Shown here: positions 27,301 to 34,437 of the stretch, one piece after another
Layout of the letters: the number at the start of each line of letters is the position of its first letter
Position numbering within the stretch: the stretch's first letter is position 1
Assembly (NCBI GenBank): GCA_027627225.1
Contig: CM051033.1
Location: 11,066,558-11,130,557, forward strand
Origin: Congeria kusceri
Taxonomy: Eukaryota > Mollusca > Bivalvia > Myida > Dreissenidae
Direction of reading: 5' to 3'
DNA length: 64,000 nt
The notes under the pieces: generated by a model
Seen by the model: the letters and a program-made list of their open reading frames with translations, nothing else
What the model was told of the DNA's origin: nothing
The model's database searches: none
Translations under genes and position numbers: made by a program

Positions 27301-30300
27301 AATAAATTATTACCTCAACTTATTCTCCCCCGATATGGGGAAGTGTCTATTGAATTTAAGTTGTTATTACAGGAGATGTTCCTATTAAGCCGCAGGACCC
27401 CTATTTGAATTTATATTTTATCCGTGATCTGGCAGTCTACAAGATAAGTCGCCAGAGATTTGTACACTGGCAACTTATTTTTGCCAGTAGGATTTAGAAT
27501 ATTGTTAAGGATAAAATCAATGTTTAATTGGGAAAGAGTAGATTGCAGCTGTTCTCTCTGTGTACAGAACTGGCGGCACTGTGTCAGCAGGTGGTCGGCT
27601 GTAAAGGGGATCCCACATTGAGGATAAAGAGGGTCCAGCTTAAGAATATGCTTCCCCGCACTAGCAGGCAACAGACTGGTCCCCATCCTCAGTCGGCTAA
27701 TGCATTTGTCTATAATGATATTGGAGGAATATTGATGCGGCCGACTGAGGGTTTTCTGGGCAATTGGGAAAGGGGCTCTATATGGAGTGTTAGCGGGTGG
27801 TATTTTATTCCACTCACGCATAACATAGGCCTTGGCCCGGGAGTAAATTTCTGTTGGGGCTAGTGGGACCCCTATATTGACCGACCCCCTTTTGAGGCCC
27901 TCCTTATCCCCCCTGTCCGCCTGATCATTCCCCGGGATGTCGGCATGTGCTGGGCACCAAACTAAAGTTACCTGTAAAGATTTGTCTAGGCACTTTTGAT
28001 TTAGTTCCAAAATTTCATTTAAAATATCAGGCCTAGACCTGCTATTTCTATTTTTGATGGACTCAAGTGATGATAGAGAGTCCGAGAATATAGCAGTCTT
28101 AGTTGGCTTGTTAACTAATATCCAGCACATTGCAAAACTAATGGCCAAAAGTTCCGCCGAATATATAGAAAGATTGTTGCTGAGTCTGTATGTTCTTATA
28201 ATTTTTTTGGAGGGAATTACGAATGAATTGGCTACCAAGCCAGAGTCAGGGCATTTGGAGCCGTCTGTATAAATTTTTAAATGCTCAGCATACTGAATGT
28301 TAATGTGATTAAGAGCTTCTGACCTCACGAGGTGCGGAGAGTCAGATTTCGTTAATATTGTGGATAGATAGTTGTCGACATCCGGAGAGCGAAGCAACCA
28401 GGGGGGGGTTTCGGAGGGATTCAGGTCTGCCACAGCGACCTCCTGGAGACCGGCTTCCTCCACCAGGGTCCGGGTGCTGGCCCCAAATGGGAAGGCAACA
28501 TGCTTCTTTTTAAGCTCCCGGCCCCTGATGAAGGTGCCTGTCCCAAATAGTTTATTAACGGGGTTTGAGCCGTGTCTGGACTGGGCCCTGGCCCAATATT
28601 GGAGGGTTTGTTGTTTATGGCACATGTTGAGGGGCAGCACACCGGCCTCCTTCTCCAATGTACAACCCGGTGTACACGGCAGTGCCCGTAGGGCTATCCT
28701 GAGGGCCTTGTTTTGTATGGTATCTACCATTTTGAGGGCATTTGGCGTAGCACATGAATAGATTTGGGCCCCATAATCTATCTTTGGACGAATAAGGGAC
28801 TTGTAGAGGAGAAGGAGGCTATATTTATCGGACCCGAAATCTGTGCCTCTCAACATCCTCATTAAATTTAAGTCCCTTTCGCACCTTTCTGCCAAATATT
28901 TGAAGTGGTGAATAAATGTTAACCGTTTATCTAGGTACATACCTAGAAATTTCACCACTTTTTCAAAAATGATTTTGGTGCCGCCTAAAGTTAAGTCCAA
29001 AGAGTGCTGTTTTTGATTGCCAAACATGATTCCTACTGTTTTTGTGGGTGAAATTTTGAATCCCCATTCAATGGCCCATTTCCATATAGAGTCCAGCCCT
29101 GCTTGGGCCTTTTTTTGCAGGGTTGACATCTTGGACCCCATTAACCAGGTGCCGGAGTCATCGGCATATTGGGAGATAACCATGCCTGATGATTTAACGG
29201 TTTCAGGCAGGTCATTGACAATGATGGAGAACAGCAGGGGAGAGATGACAGACCCTTGAGGGGTGCCTCTTTCAGTTATTGCTTCGTCTGAACTCACACC
29301 ATCGACTCTGACCTTCATCTTACGACCCTCCAGGAAAGCCCTTACATAGTGGAAGCAGTGTCCGGTAATACCGTAATCAGCTAGCTTTGTTAAAATGCCG
29401 AAAGTCCAAGTTAAATCGAAGGCAGCTTGAAGGTCCAAAAAGATTGCAAGTACTGACTGCCCTCGGTTTTTAGCCAAAATAATGTCATGTTGTAGCCTAG
29501 CTAGCTGGTCTAGGGTAGAACGCCCTTTCCTAAAGCCAGACTGGAAGGGGTTCAAAATATTTTTTGTTTCCAATAAGTGCTCAAGTCTATTTTTGATCAT
29601 GATTTCTAATAATTTACCAGCATGTGAGACTTATTGGTCTATAAGATTTTGGATCTGATTTATCTTTTCCAGGTTTTGGTACCGGTATCACTGTAGCCTG
29701 CTTCCACTTGGGTGGTATAAGACCCGTCGTGTACACCCTGTTGTACAACTCAAGCCAGAAATATAAAATGTGATCTGACATGTTCTTAAACATCAGATAG
29801 GAAAGTTTATCAGGTCCCGCGGCAGAGTCCTTCCTGCCACCAATAGCTGCTTTTAGTTCCGAAAGAGAAAATGGTTGATTTAGTGGGCAGTTATTATCCC
29901 CAGGCTCACTTAAAATGTGTTTATTATGTGATTCAAACAGTTTTTGATGGTCCAGAGTTTCAGAAGGCAGGTTTGAATCACTAGATACAGATTTGAAATG
30001 TTGTACCAAAAATTGAGCCTTGTCTCTTGGGGTACAGGCAATTTCGCCTTTAATTTTAAGTAAAGGCACAGGACAGTACGGAATTCCTTTAATTCTGTGA
30101 ATTTTTTGCCAAAACTTCTTTGCAGTGGAGTGTTTAATATCAATGGATTCACAGAATTCTTTCCAATTTTGCTTTTTAGCTTCCAAAATGACCCGCTTCG
30201 CAGTGTTTTCTTGAGACCTATAATTTTTAAGATTATGTTCCGCTGGGTTCTTTTTAAAGGTTTTTAGTGCTTTTTTTCTGTCCTGTACAGCTTTGGCGCA

Positions 30301-33300
30301 TTCATCGCTCCACCACGGTACTGATTTCTTGCGTTTGTTCCGGCCGGAGGAGACCGGTATGCTGCATTCAGCTATGGACAGCAGTTTATTTGTGAGATTT
30401 TTGCAAAAAAGAAGAGGATCTTGAGTGTGAATGCCAGGGATAGATCTGCACAGAGGTCCCTAAACTGATCCCAGTTAGCCTTGTTAAATATAAATCTGGG
30501 TTCCCCTGAACCCTGGGTATCAGTTCCCTGTGTAATATAGTTACACAGGGTGACTATTTGAGGGAAATGGTCAGATCCTAGGCTATCGGGTAACGGTTCT
30601 CAGGCAGAAGTGCTAGAAATCTCAGGGCTGGCTACGGTGAGGTCTATATGAGTCATGGCTCCTGTGTAGTCAAGCCTGGTTGGCGAACCGTCATTGAGCA
30701 GAACGAGGTCTTGCTCTTCCAACCAGGCTGTGACTGCTTTACCTCCCGCATCAGATTTAGGGGAACCCCAAGCGGGGTGATGTGCATTAAAGTCCCCCGT
30801 GTAAATGACATCATGGGGTCCTTTAATGGTCCGTAATTGTGAGCTAATTTTATGCAAAGACTCAGGATCACATCCTCTTGAGTATATGTTAACCAGGATA
30901 AGAGGTCGGTTCTTATTTATGATAACCTTAATTGCCAGTGCTCACTTCGATAACAGCACTACCATCAGCTTTTAAAGAGTCATTCACACCCAATACCTCA
31001 TAGTTGATGTTATTTTTAATATAAAAGGCTAACCCGCCTGCAGAGTTATGGATCAAATTGCAGTGGTTTTTATGCTCAATATTAAACCGGGAATAGCCTT
31101 ATACTCTCTGCCCCTAAACTTGGTTTCTTGTAAAATTAAAACTTGTATGGATGGGTTTGTATCTAGAAAATGTTTGACTTCAGTATGTTTAACAGAAGAC
31201 ATACCCCCTATATTAAATGAGGCAATGTTAAACCTACTGTCCATAGTGGCCCTCAATTAACCTGCGTCTAATGTTATTGACTGTGGCCGAAGGGGACTTC
31301 AACATCGTTTTCCGTCCCATACGGGTTGATTTTAATTTAGCAGCAGTTTTGCATTGGCGAGGGATAGAAGAATGGACAGGCGATTTCGTGGCAGTGTGCG
31401 CTGCCTCCCTAGGCGACCCAGAGGGTTTTCCGCTGCATGTGGGCTTGGGATAGGCTCCGTCACCCGTATGGCTTTCTTTGGGAGGGGGGGGAGGTATCTT
31501 TATCTTTGTGTTTAACTTTGGGAATAGACTCTTGGCTCCTAAGGAACCTTGAGTCTATTTTATTACATATATAGGTCTTTACTCGACACCCAGTGGACCG
31601 TTGCTGTTGCTGGTCCTTAACTATCTCAGTGATCAAATCAATGAGCTCACTGACATGGATGGGGCGATATTTTTTACCTTTACCTGTACGGTTTTTAATA
31701 CTTATAAATGAATCCCCTGTATTAGAGTTACTAATGCTGTCGTTTGGGGCAGGGGAATTCATGGGGGAGGTCTGGGTGTCGACCATACGGGGGCGGTTAG
31801 GGGGGGGCACTGAAACTGGTCATTTTCACTTTCAACATTTCATACCGATTGTCGTAACAAACTGTTTCATTACGGACTTTTGCTTATTTAAACATGAATG
31901 AACGTGTTGAAAACACTGCATACTTACTATGTTTTGATTTCTAATTTTCGTTTGATCTCCTTACTCTGTTATAAACAAGGCAAACTTATATTTAATTGCC
32001 GGTATAGACGATTAAAGAAAGCGCTGTTTGTTCTACATGCAATTAAAATGCCACTCTAACTGCCTTGGGCCATATAATTAGTTGTATGATATCGCCGTAT
32101 CGAAATGCATTCAGTTTCACGCTTAAGTTAATTCAGCCGTACCGCTTGCATTACTAAAACTTAATGCATGCACATGCAATATATTATCAATAACTGTGTT
32201 GATGAACTATTTGATAGCTATAAGACTAGTTGAACAATGTAAACAGAGATCAAGCTGTTCGTGGGAACGGATGAAATAAATTAAGAACATACATGTATAA
32301 GTTATTTAAGGACACATATAACACAGAGGCTTATGTTAATAATAATATCATCCCTAGGTCTCATAGATGTATTTTTGCCAAATTTCGTTGTGGTGTAGCA
32401 CCACTTAAAACAGAAACCAGGCGATATCAAGGAATTGTTCCCAATGAACGATACTGTTTTAATTGTTTAAACCAGGTGGAAGACGAATACCATGTAATAA
32501 TGTCATGTAACCTCTCTGACTCTGTTAGACAGAATTTGTTCACAAAAATACTTAAGATAAATCCAGATTTTTCATAGTGCAGTGATCATGATAAATTCTG
32601 TTGCATCGTATCTAATGACGAAATCGTTAAATACAGTGCCAAAGCTTGTCATGATATTTTAGTCACCGGACAAAATACCTTGCATAGATAAAGTTTTTAT
32701 TGTAAACATTCGATACTCGTAGTATTTATTCAGTGTACGTTTCCATGTAAAATAGACAAGGTTTTATTGTAAATATTTGATAATCATCGTTTTTACTCAG
32801 TGTACGTTTTATGTGAAATCTTAAACACTGCTTTCTTATCATACTATTAACCATAGCATGTGTTGTAAGTTTCATCAACGTATACAATTTTATCAGATTT
32901 TATATGTCTCTCATAACTCAATCTGAGTGGTTTTGTACATGTGTTTTATAATAACCATATTTTATATATGTATATGAAATCCCATATACGAAAGTGAGAC
33001 GTTTATACAATATATGACTGTCTGTCTGCACGATAACCTTCGAGGTTAACTGAGTCCGCAAGACCCTCGGGCTCAATGTCGCTTATGTCATTTCAAGAGT
33101 AAATAATTCGTTTGTTGAAAATTGCCACTTTTGCGATTTTGTCGCATTTGGCGACAGTGGCGATCGCCAGCGCGAACCCTGTTATTGTATTTGAGATAAA
33201 TATATTCAATAATTATATTACAGCCCATGTAATTAAAGATATGACTTGTGTTGCAAAAAAATTTCAAAGGACTGCCTGAATAAATGGTAAAGGTGTTGTT

Positions 33301-33819
33301 TATGCTGTACTGATTATGAAAGAGTGCTTAAAAGCAATAAAATGTATCTAAGTTTATAAATAATTTGCATAACAAAATAAATATTTATTTAAACAAGCAC
33401 GTGCTGTTATCGTTGGAAAAGGAAGGTCATTAATATCTACAAACAAATACCATTGTGACAGAATGAATCAACACAGAAGTCAAAATACCTTTAATACACC
33501 CTAGCTATACGTGTAGGCCCTTTGCAAACATTTAGATACTTTTTACATGGGCAATGTTTGGAGCAAATTTAGCCCTATCTGAAAAGTAGCACTATATTCG
33601 CGTTAAACTTATTTATTGGACTATAATATACCCCCAGTGCATGTTTAAGACAAACGCGGTGTAAAATGTCATTTTTGAGAGTGTTTCTTGTGTTTGTTTG
33701 AGTGACCCAAATAAAAACCGAAGTTTGAAAAGTGTTTACATCAACTCACCATCGATTCTTCCATTTACCCAACTGACCTCATATGCGTTTTTCTTCTCCC
33801 AGGCAAACGGATGTTCCAT
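4242..33819 (-). CDS. Carotenoid oxygenase (BCO/RPE65/NinaB family), complete 13-exon gene
   Basis: This non-haem iron(II) enzyme family cleaves or isomerises carotenoids and retinoids, usually in the cytosol or at membranes. I assembled 13 exons with GT-AG borders and matching phases. They total 1560 nt, giving 519 residues; vertebrate relatives have about 530-550. Conserved features are RNGGGMYE at 36-43, HLFDGLA at 51-57, EFGT...PDPCK at 94-105 and SETMYWNQIDP at 139-149. The four iron histidines are H172 (TAHAH), H234 (YFHSF), H303 (TFHTANAYEEDG) and H515 (FHGLFK, the C-terminus). The second-shell glutamates are E140, E400 and E454. Start codon: ATG at 33819 has an in-frame TGA four codons upstream. 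No break is seen, so the gene looks intact. Substrate choice (BCO1-, BCO2- or isomerase-like) cannot be told from the sequence. The introns carry many mobile elements, and intron 1 is 9.7 kb. Confidence 0.95.
4430..5046 (-). repeat. Dispersed repeat family A, copy 2, split by an insertion
   Basis: 4430-4526 and 4970-5046 together match family A (870-1095) in inverted orientation. The join falls just after 'caatacaggacaat'. The intervening 4527-4969 is unrelated sequence. It lies in intron 12 of the carotenoid oxygenase gene. Confidence 0.75.
4527..4969 (+). repeat. Inserted gaccttgacc-type repeat units
   Basis: Two units of the type arrayed at 12650-13470 (cgttctcaagttatt..., cagtgaccttgacc, ccacccaccccatatgcaat, gaggtctcgatataaggtat) are followed by a C-rich ccgcccgcccgcccaccc tract. 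The block interrupts a family A repeat. Confidence 0.7.
5047..6105. other. Rest of intron 12, no feature seen
   Basis: AT-rich intronic sequence between the split repeat and exon 12. I see no gene or clear repeat. Confidence 0.5.
6106..6217 (-). CDS. Carotenoid oxygenase exon 12
   Basis: Encodes residues 432-468 plus one base. Acceptor is 'aaaag|GTTGTG' and donor is 'CACG|gtaatg'. It includes CYVSEPVFVADPEG, with second-shell E454, and the acidic TAEDHG that aligns with the family's EEDDG. Confidence 0.94.
6245..7262 (+). repeat. 20-bp minisatellite (acgctacatatacacaaatg)
   Basis: From about 6300 to 7010 the 20-bp period holds without slippage (about 36 units). Both edges are diverged (6245-6300 and 7010-7262). 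Three main variants differ in a short block: acgctacat...aaatg, gtgttacat...aaatg and acgctacat...aaaag. From 6541 the first two alternate for about 12 units, giving a 40-bp higher-order period. It lies in intron 11. The 20-bp period yields an artefactual repetitive open frame at 6627-6890. Confidence 0.97.
7322..7378. repeat. Small hairpin
   Basis: The arms gtagcccccgt and acggggctac are near-perfect inverted repeats around a short AT-rich loop (about 7336-7365). It is intronic and its function is unknown. Confidence 0.4.
7628..7813 (+). repeat. 60-bp tandem triplication
   Basis: Three copies of a 60-bp unit (tatacctatggtcatgattg ... gtgaaagctgtcgtttgt). The second and third (7681-7740, 7741-7800) are identical and the first differs slightly. 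It lies in intron 11, about 160 bp from the exon 11 donor. The plus-strand open frame over it is a by-product of the 60-bp period. Confidence 0.93.
7976..8076 (-). CDS. Carotenoid oxygenase exon 11
   Basis: Encodes residues 398(split)-431. Acceptor is 'tttcag|GTTTAG' and donor is 'CCAGT|gtaagt'. It contains GLEFPQWNY, aligning with the family's FEFPQINY and holding second-shell E400, then YNGRKYKYVYGVGF. Confidence 0.95.
8159..8335 (-). repeat. Palindromic dispersed element, family B, copy 1
   Basis: Contains 'gcggaaagtgccgtc', a hairpin (gcctgtgc-ggaca-gcacaggt) and 'cgacactttacgcacatgca'. An opposite-orientation copy lies at 18029-18215. I recognise the family as abundant in bivalve genomes. 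It is non-autonomous and has no coding capacity. Confidence 0.8.
8606..8690. repeat. GC-rich inverted repeat
   Basis: Perfect 12-base arms cgcgtcgccgca (8606-8617) and tgcggcgacgcg (8679-8690) enclose about 60 bases with further complementary blocks (aaccgt/acggtt). It forms an 85-bp foldback in AT-rich intron 10. Confidence 0.75.
8761..9456. mobile_element. Non-autonomous TIR element with attcgaat-rich ends
   Basis: The terminal inverted repeats agggatggcaacgaat (8761-8776) and attcgttgctatccct (9441-9456) differ at one base and are followed inward by several attcgaat motifs. The flanks are AT-rich, with only an imperfect candidate 8-bp target duplication. The interior has an (AAT)n tract at about 9341-9375 and no recognisable transposase. 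The ends resemble hAT-type termini, which is inference. A solitary similar end lies at 41790-41858. Confidence 0.7.
9699..9798 (-). CDS. Carotenoid oxygenase exon 10
   Basis: Encodes residues 365-397 plus one base. Acceptor is 'attcacag|GCAACG' and donor is 'GTTG|gtaaag'. It includes TSTAAPYAFSYKDGKVYV, aligning with the family's TTATA...DG.VY segment. Confidence 0.92.
9812..9855. repeat. Strong hairpin beside the exon 10 splice acceptor
   Basis: A 19-bp stem with one mismatch (caaagcgctgagatcactt / aagtgatttcagcgctttg) and a 6-nt loop ends 12 bases upstream of the exon 10 acceptor in the sense of transcription. It covers where the branch point would be expected. Confidence 0.85.
10324..10416 (-). 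CDS. Carotenoid oxygenase exon 9
   Basis: Encodes residues 334-364 with both borders in phase 0. Acceptor is 'gttatag|AATCTG' and donor is 'AAAAG|gtaac'. It carries LKRFVLPLDV, matching the family's RF/RYVLPL signature. Confidence 0.94.
10615..10733. repeat. Imperfect foldback element
   Basis: About 38-base arms (catttcataccatatttta... and its complement ending ...aatatgaaatg) enclose a short centre. It resembles a small MITE in intron 8. Confidence 0.6.
10825..10905. promoter_or_regulatory. Cluster of CRE-like and CCAAT motifs
   Basis: The palindrome tgacgtca (10832-10839) is followed by gacgtcat (10852-10859) and aacgtcat (about 10871), then gattggtc and gccaatc. Such motifs bind CREB/ATF and NF-Y in animals. 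Regulatory activity here is inference, and the block may simply be part of a repeat. It lies in intron 8. Confidence 0.3.
11705..12180 (+). repeat. Degenerate ggatgatggtgg-type purine-rich array
   Basis: An imperfect array of about 20-24 base units such as gggaggatgatggtggggat. Open frames on both strands over it are repeat artefacts. It lies in intron 8. Confidence 0.85.
12597..14413 (+). mobile_element. Hairpin-start bivalve-type element (family C, copy 1)
   Basis: Begins ACAAG followed by a perfect hairpin agggccacgatggccct (12602-12618), then gctcacctga. Ends ggtgagctaaaaat, so the termini carry inverted gctcacctga/tcaggtgagc. The interior holds two tandem arrays: about 12650-13470 (roughly 7 units of 115-130 bp with cagtgaccttgacc) and about 13470-14180 (roughly 4 units of 180 bp with gccttgcggtttcag and tttgaacaatctttgtagag). 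It has no coding capacity. I recognise its ends as an abundant bivalve repeat. It occupies most of intron 8. Confidence 0.8.
14554..14618 (-). CDS. Carotenoid oxygenase exon 8
   Basis: Encodes residues 312(split)-333 in 65 bp. Acceptor is 'ctgcag|GTAC' and donor is 'AAAG|gtgaga'. GTIIMDLAWYKDAG aligns with the family strand after the EEDG loop. Confidence 0.93.
14684..14941. mobile_element. MITE with ctgggcccgtatt TIRs
   Basis: The left end ctgggcccgtattgaccaacc and the right end ggttggtgaatacgggcccag are inverted repeats extending inward with less identity. The element is 258 bp and non-coding. It lies in intron 7, 65 bp upstream of exon 8. Confidence 0.85.
14996..15322 (-). mobile_element. 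tRNA-derived SINE
   Basis: Read on the minus strand it begins with a tRNA-like head: gcggatctgtggtctagtgg with A-box character, then catgtttgagtccccgct with B-box character. A body with gacgttaaaccgag follows, a phrase typical of mollusc SINE bodies. The anticodon-loop region (cctcacaa) suggests a tRNA-Val-like source, which is inference. It lies in intron 7. Confidence 0.75.
15411..15664. mobile_element. MITE with long inverted repeats
   Basis: The left tatacactcaacaaaagtta and right taacttttgtcaagtgtata are near-perfect TIRs, and complementarity continues inward for about 85 bases. A TA target duplication is plausible. It is a non-coding element in intron 7. Confidence 0.8.
15665..16530. 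other. Intron 7, AT-rich, no feature seen
   Basis: AT-rich intronic sequence with no recognisable gene or well-formed repeat. Confidence 0.5.
16540..16700 (+). repeat. Dispersed repeat family A, partial copy 3
   Basis: Shares 'tataggcaattggtcacttgcc', 'ggtttctctcctgccgatgt' and the flanking order with the copy at 870-1095, but lacks the aaaccggttt part. It lies in intron 7. Confidence 0.65.
16757..16868 (-). CDS. Carotenoid oxygenase exon 7
   Basis: Encodes residues 275-311 plus one base. Acceptor is 'aacctag|ACTCGG', preceded by a T-rich tract; donor is 'GACG|gtatgt'. TRFCIIHKKSGE and FFTFHTANAYEEDG are diagnostic, and H303 is the third iron ligand. Confidence 0.96.
17057..17466. mobile_element. 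TIR element family D, copy 1
   Basis: Begins aggccatacaaatttgatta and ends caaattggtatggtctta. The interior has ctaccaaccaggcaggaaaa and ctaccagcccgaggacgctc near the two ends. Related copies are at 59911-60261 and about 62443-62836. It is non-coding, in intron 6. Confidence 0.75.
18029..18215 (+). repeat. Palindromic dispersed element, family B, copy 2
   Basis: Contains gcatgtgcgtaaagtgtcgt, cacaggctaatccagg and gcggaaagtgccgtcctgg. It is the inverted counterpart of 8159-8335 and lies in intron 6. Confidence 0.8.
18776..19266 (-). repeat. 35-bp minisatellite derived from the exon 6 end and splice donor
   Basis: About 14 units of 35 bp (plus strand: attaccttcatatctgggta ccacttcaaagcctc). 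On the minus strand the unit reads aggctttgaagtggtaccca gatatgaaggtaatg. This matches the last coding bases of exon 6 plus its donor (ATGAAG|gtaatg) with one change. The exon-side unit (19232-19266) is the real exon/intron border. About ten downstream units keep the intact gaaggtaatg donor motif. The plus-strand open frame across the array is an artefact. Confidence 0.95.
19237..19448 (-). CDS. Carotenoid oxygenase exon 6
   Basis: Encodes residues 204(split)-274. Acceptor is 'accacag|AACCA' and donor is 'GAAG|gtaatg'. It contains YFHSFSMTENYVI with iron ligand H234, followed by LQPLLMDLK, both hallmark family motifs. Its last 30 coding bases have been amplified in the adjoining intron. Confidence 0.95.
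19596..20736 (+). mobile_element. Hairpin-start element (family C, copy 2) with ~165-bp tandem units
   Basis: Begins ACAAGA followed by a hairpin gctgtcagaggacagc (19602-19617), then gctcgactattcgaag. Ends cttcgtatagtcgagctaaaaa, giving inverted termini. The interior is about six units of roughly 165 bp (cagagttatggggaatgttg, gagttgatgacaaaggttag, ttaaccagaaaatctatgtg), then a gacgccgacgcc tract. It shares with 12597-14413 the ACAAG-hairpin start and the gagctaaaaa end. It fills most of intron 5. Confidence 0.8.
20914..21052 (-). CDS. Carotenoid oxygenase exon 5
   Basis: Encodes residues 158-203 plus one base. Acceptor is 'tttccag|CTCGAC' and donor is 'ACAG|gtcagt'. MATAHAHIDRDGSVYNVG carries the first iron ligand, H172. 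Confidence 0.96.
21060..22055. other. Intron 4, no feature seen
   Basis: No supported repeat or gene. Open frames at 21532-21918 (minus) and 21281-21499 (plus) have no recognisable domain. Confidence 0.4.
22059..22200 (-). CDS. Carotenoid oxygenase exon 4
   Basis: Encodes residues 110(split)-157. Acceptor is 'tataaag|GTTC' and donor is 'AAAG|gtacga'. FTSYFSPGE, TDNTLVNVIPLDG and YAVSETMYWNQIDP are family motifs, and E140 is a second-shell glutamate. Confidence 0.95.
22215..22479. mobile_element. MITE adjoining the exon 4 acceptor
   Basis: The left end cagggcccttacttacaaat ctcc and the right end ggagatttgtgaataccagcccag are inverted repeats. They relate to the MITE at 14684-14941 through the gggcc...tatt ends. 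The element begins only 13 bases upstream of the exon 4 splice acceptor dinucleotide, so most of the branch-point region is MITE sequence. Confidence 0.75.
22901..23036 (-). CDS. Carotenoid oxygenase exon 3
   Basis: Encodes residues 65(split)-110(split). Acceptor is 'tttaag|CTCC' and donor is 'AGAG|gtaatc'. It contains KYLQSDTYQK, VVSEFGT and IPDPCKDIF. The cysteine of PDPCK is the conserved residue linked to membrane attachment in RPE65. Confidence 0.95.
23919..24041 (-). CDS. Carotenoid oxygenase exon 2
   Basis: Encodes residues 24(split)-65(split). Acceptor is 'tgtccag|GTACT' and donor is 'ATTG|gtaagt'. VHGDLYRNGGGMYEVG and YNHLFDGLAMI match the N-terminal family signature (LxGxLxRNGPG...HxFDGLA). 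Confidence 0.96.
24050..27410. other. Intron 1, proximal part; possible LINE 3' region
   Basis: AT-rich with no supported host gene. A (TTTA)7 run at about 26007-26034 could be the 3' tail of the minus-strand LINE that ends coding at 27411, making 26010-27410 its 3' UTR; this is inference. Inverted CCAAT motifs occur at about 24190-24275. Confidence 0.35.
27411..29600 (-). pseudogene. LINE ORF2 part: reverse transcriptase and RNase H
   Basis: A 729-residue open frame with RT motifs SGFRKGRSTLDQ, AIFLDLQAAFD, TPQGSVISPLLF and the catalytic YADD. RNase H follows with IYTDGSK (Asp), SAELLAI (Glu), FSDSLSS (Asp) and CPAHADIPGNDQAD (His and Asp). A zinc-type tail PQCG...HLLTQC follows. The RT domain is cut from its N-terminal part by a frameshift at about 29605, so the frame starts at an internal methionine and is not a true start. 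It is a fragment of a dead element, though unusually long and clean. Confidence 0.93.
29614..30186 (-). pseudogene. LINE ORF2 part: RT N-terminal region
   Basis: Contains the linker between endonuclease and RT (FCESIDIKHSTAKKFWQKI), then AAGPDKLSY, GLIPPKWKQATVIPVPKPGK and YRPISLT, the RT entry motifs. The frame is lost right after YRPISLT; continuing in another frame gives GKLLEIM and the next fragment. Hence a small indel disrupts the ORF. Confidence 0.9.
30600..30857 (-). pseudogene. LINE endonuclease, C-terminal half
   Basis: IYTGDFNAHHPAWGS and THIDLTVASP are the catalytic Asp/Asn and Asp/His motifs of the AP-like endonuclease/exonuclease/phosphatase fold of LINEs. It is out of frame with the N-terminal half at 31053-31256. 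The region 30186-30600 continues the same ORF in broken frames. Confidence 0.88.
31053..31256 (-). pseudogene. LINE endonuclease, N-terminal half
   Basis: FNIASFNIGG and LILQETKFRG correspond to the first strands and the catalytic Glu of the LINE endonuclease. The frame is lost before the central part. Confidence 0.8.
31460..31810 (-). pseudogene. LINE ORF1-like remnant
   Basis: A Pro/Ser-rich 116-residue frame upstream of the endonuclease, with a basic stretch KNRTGKGKKYRP. No zinc knuckle is visible. It begins at a C8 homopolymer that may have shifted the frame. Position rather than motif supports the ORF1 call. Confidence 0.5.
31860..32265. other. Intron 1, no feature seen
   Basis: AT-rich sequence between two LINE fragments. 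Confidence 0.4.
32266..32700 (+). pseudogene. LINE ORF2 C-terminal fragment
   Basis: The open frame at 32293-32577 reads FAKFRCGVAPLKTETRRY and RYCFNCLNQVEDEYHVIMSC. This is the Cys-x2-Cys...His...Cys tail found after the RT of many LINEs, comparable to the tail at 39850-39940 of the LINE below. Only the 3' end remains, as expected from a 5'-truncated insertion. It lies on the plus strand in intron 1. Confidence 0.8.
33750..33819 (-). CDS. Carotenoid oxygenase exon 1 (start exon)
   Basis: Encodes residues 1-23 plus one base. The ATG at 33819-33817 has an in-frame TGA four codons upstream. Donor is 'GATG|gtgagt'. The peptide ends EVSWVNGRIDG and joins in frame to TIPPYVHGDLYRNG of exon 2, matching the family's N-terminal order. 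The 9.7-kb gap to exon 2 makes this the least certain exon, but phase and motif both fit. Confidence 0.82.
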
Positions 33820-34437
33820 TGGTTTATATCAGTTTAACACAACTCTTTCACCGGACACTTAGTCAACGTTATTTAACCAGACTCTTTTTTGTATTTATTA
33901 CAATAACATCCGTACACTGCATTATACTTGCTTATACTGAAGCAGATAACGACACCGATAAAAATAATTATTCGTAAATTAATAGTATCAGCTTGAACGT
34001 AAATGGGTTCAGTCATAGGTAAACGAATTAATGTGTCGTTAAAAACCGTTCTTATCGCTGAATTTAATACGAATTTTTCCATCATCATCATCATCATCAT
34101 CATCCGATTCATTGATTTCATAATAAAACAACATAGAAAACAGTTCTTAGATTTTATTTCGAATCATTTACTTTGTCATACATTTATTAATAGTAAAACA
34201 GATCTATACACTTCAAACATCACAAAGCAGACACCCAATACACAAAGTAGATTTTAGCAGCATCTTGTATTGTAAGACATGACCTCATTTCATCATACAA
34301 AAACATCAAATCATTCCACAACTGTACCTAAGGTTGTATACACACATTACATAACTAAATATAGACCAGTCTATTTGCTGACAGTCATATATAACACAGG
34401 TGCGAGCAGATCAAGCAACACAACTCGTTATTTTCTA
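33820..34437. other. 5' flank of the carotenoid oxygenase gene
   Basis: AT-rich, with a short (atc)n run at 34081-34103. I see no clear core promoter. A 5' UTR exon may exist upstream. Confidence 0.4.

Larger units (their letters stand above)
27411..31810 (-). mobile_element. Broken non-LTR retrotransposon with RNase H (I-group-like)
   Basis: Ordered fragments on the minus strand are ORF1-like, AP-type endonuclease, reverse transcriptase, RNase H and a C-terminal Cys/His motif. They sit in several frames, so the copy is dead. An RNase H domain in a LINE points to the I group among animal elements. It sits inside intron 1 of the carotenoid oxygenase gene, in the same orientation as the gene. 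Exact ends are not resolved. Confidence 0.92.

Noticed and set aside
28372..28761. 129-residue plus-strand frame
   Set aside because: It is antisense shadow of the LINE reverse-transcriptase/RNase H ORF.
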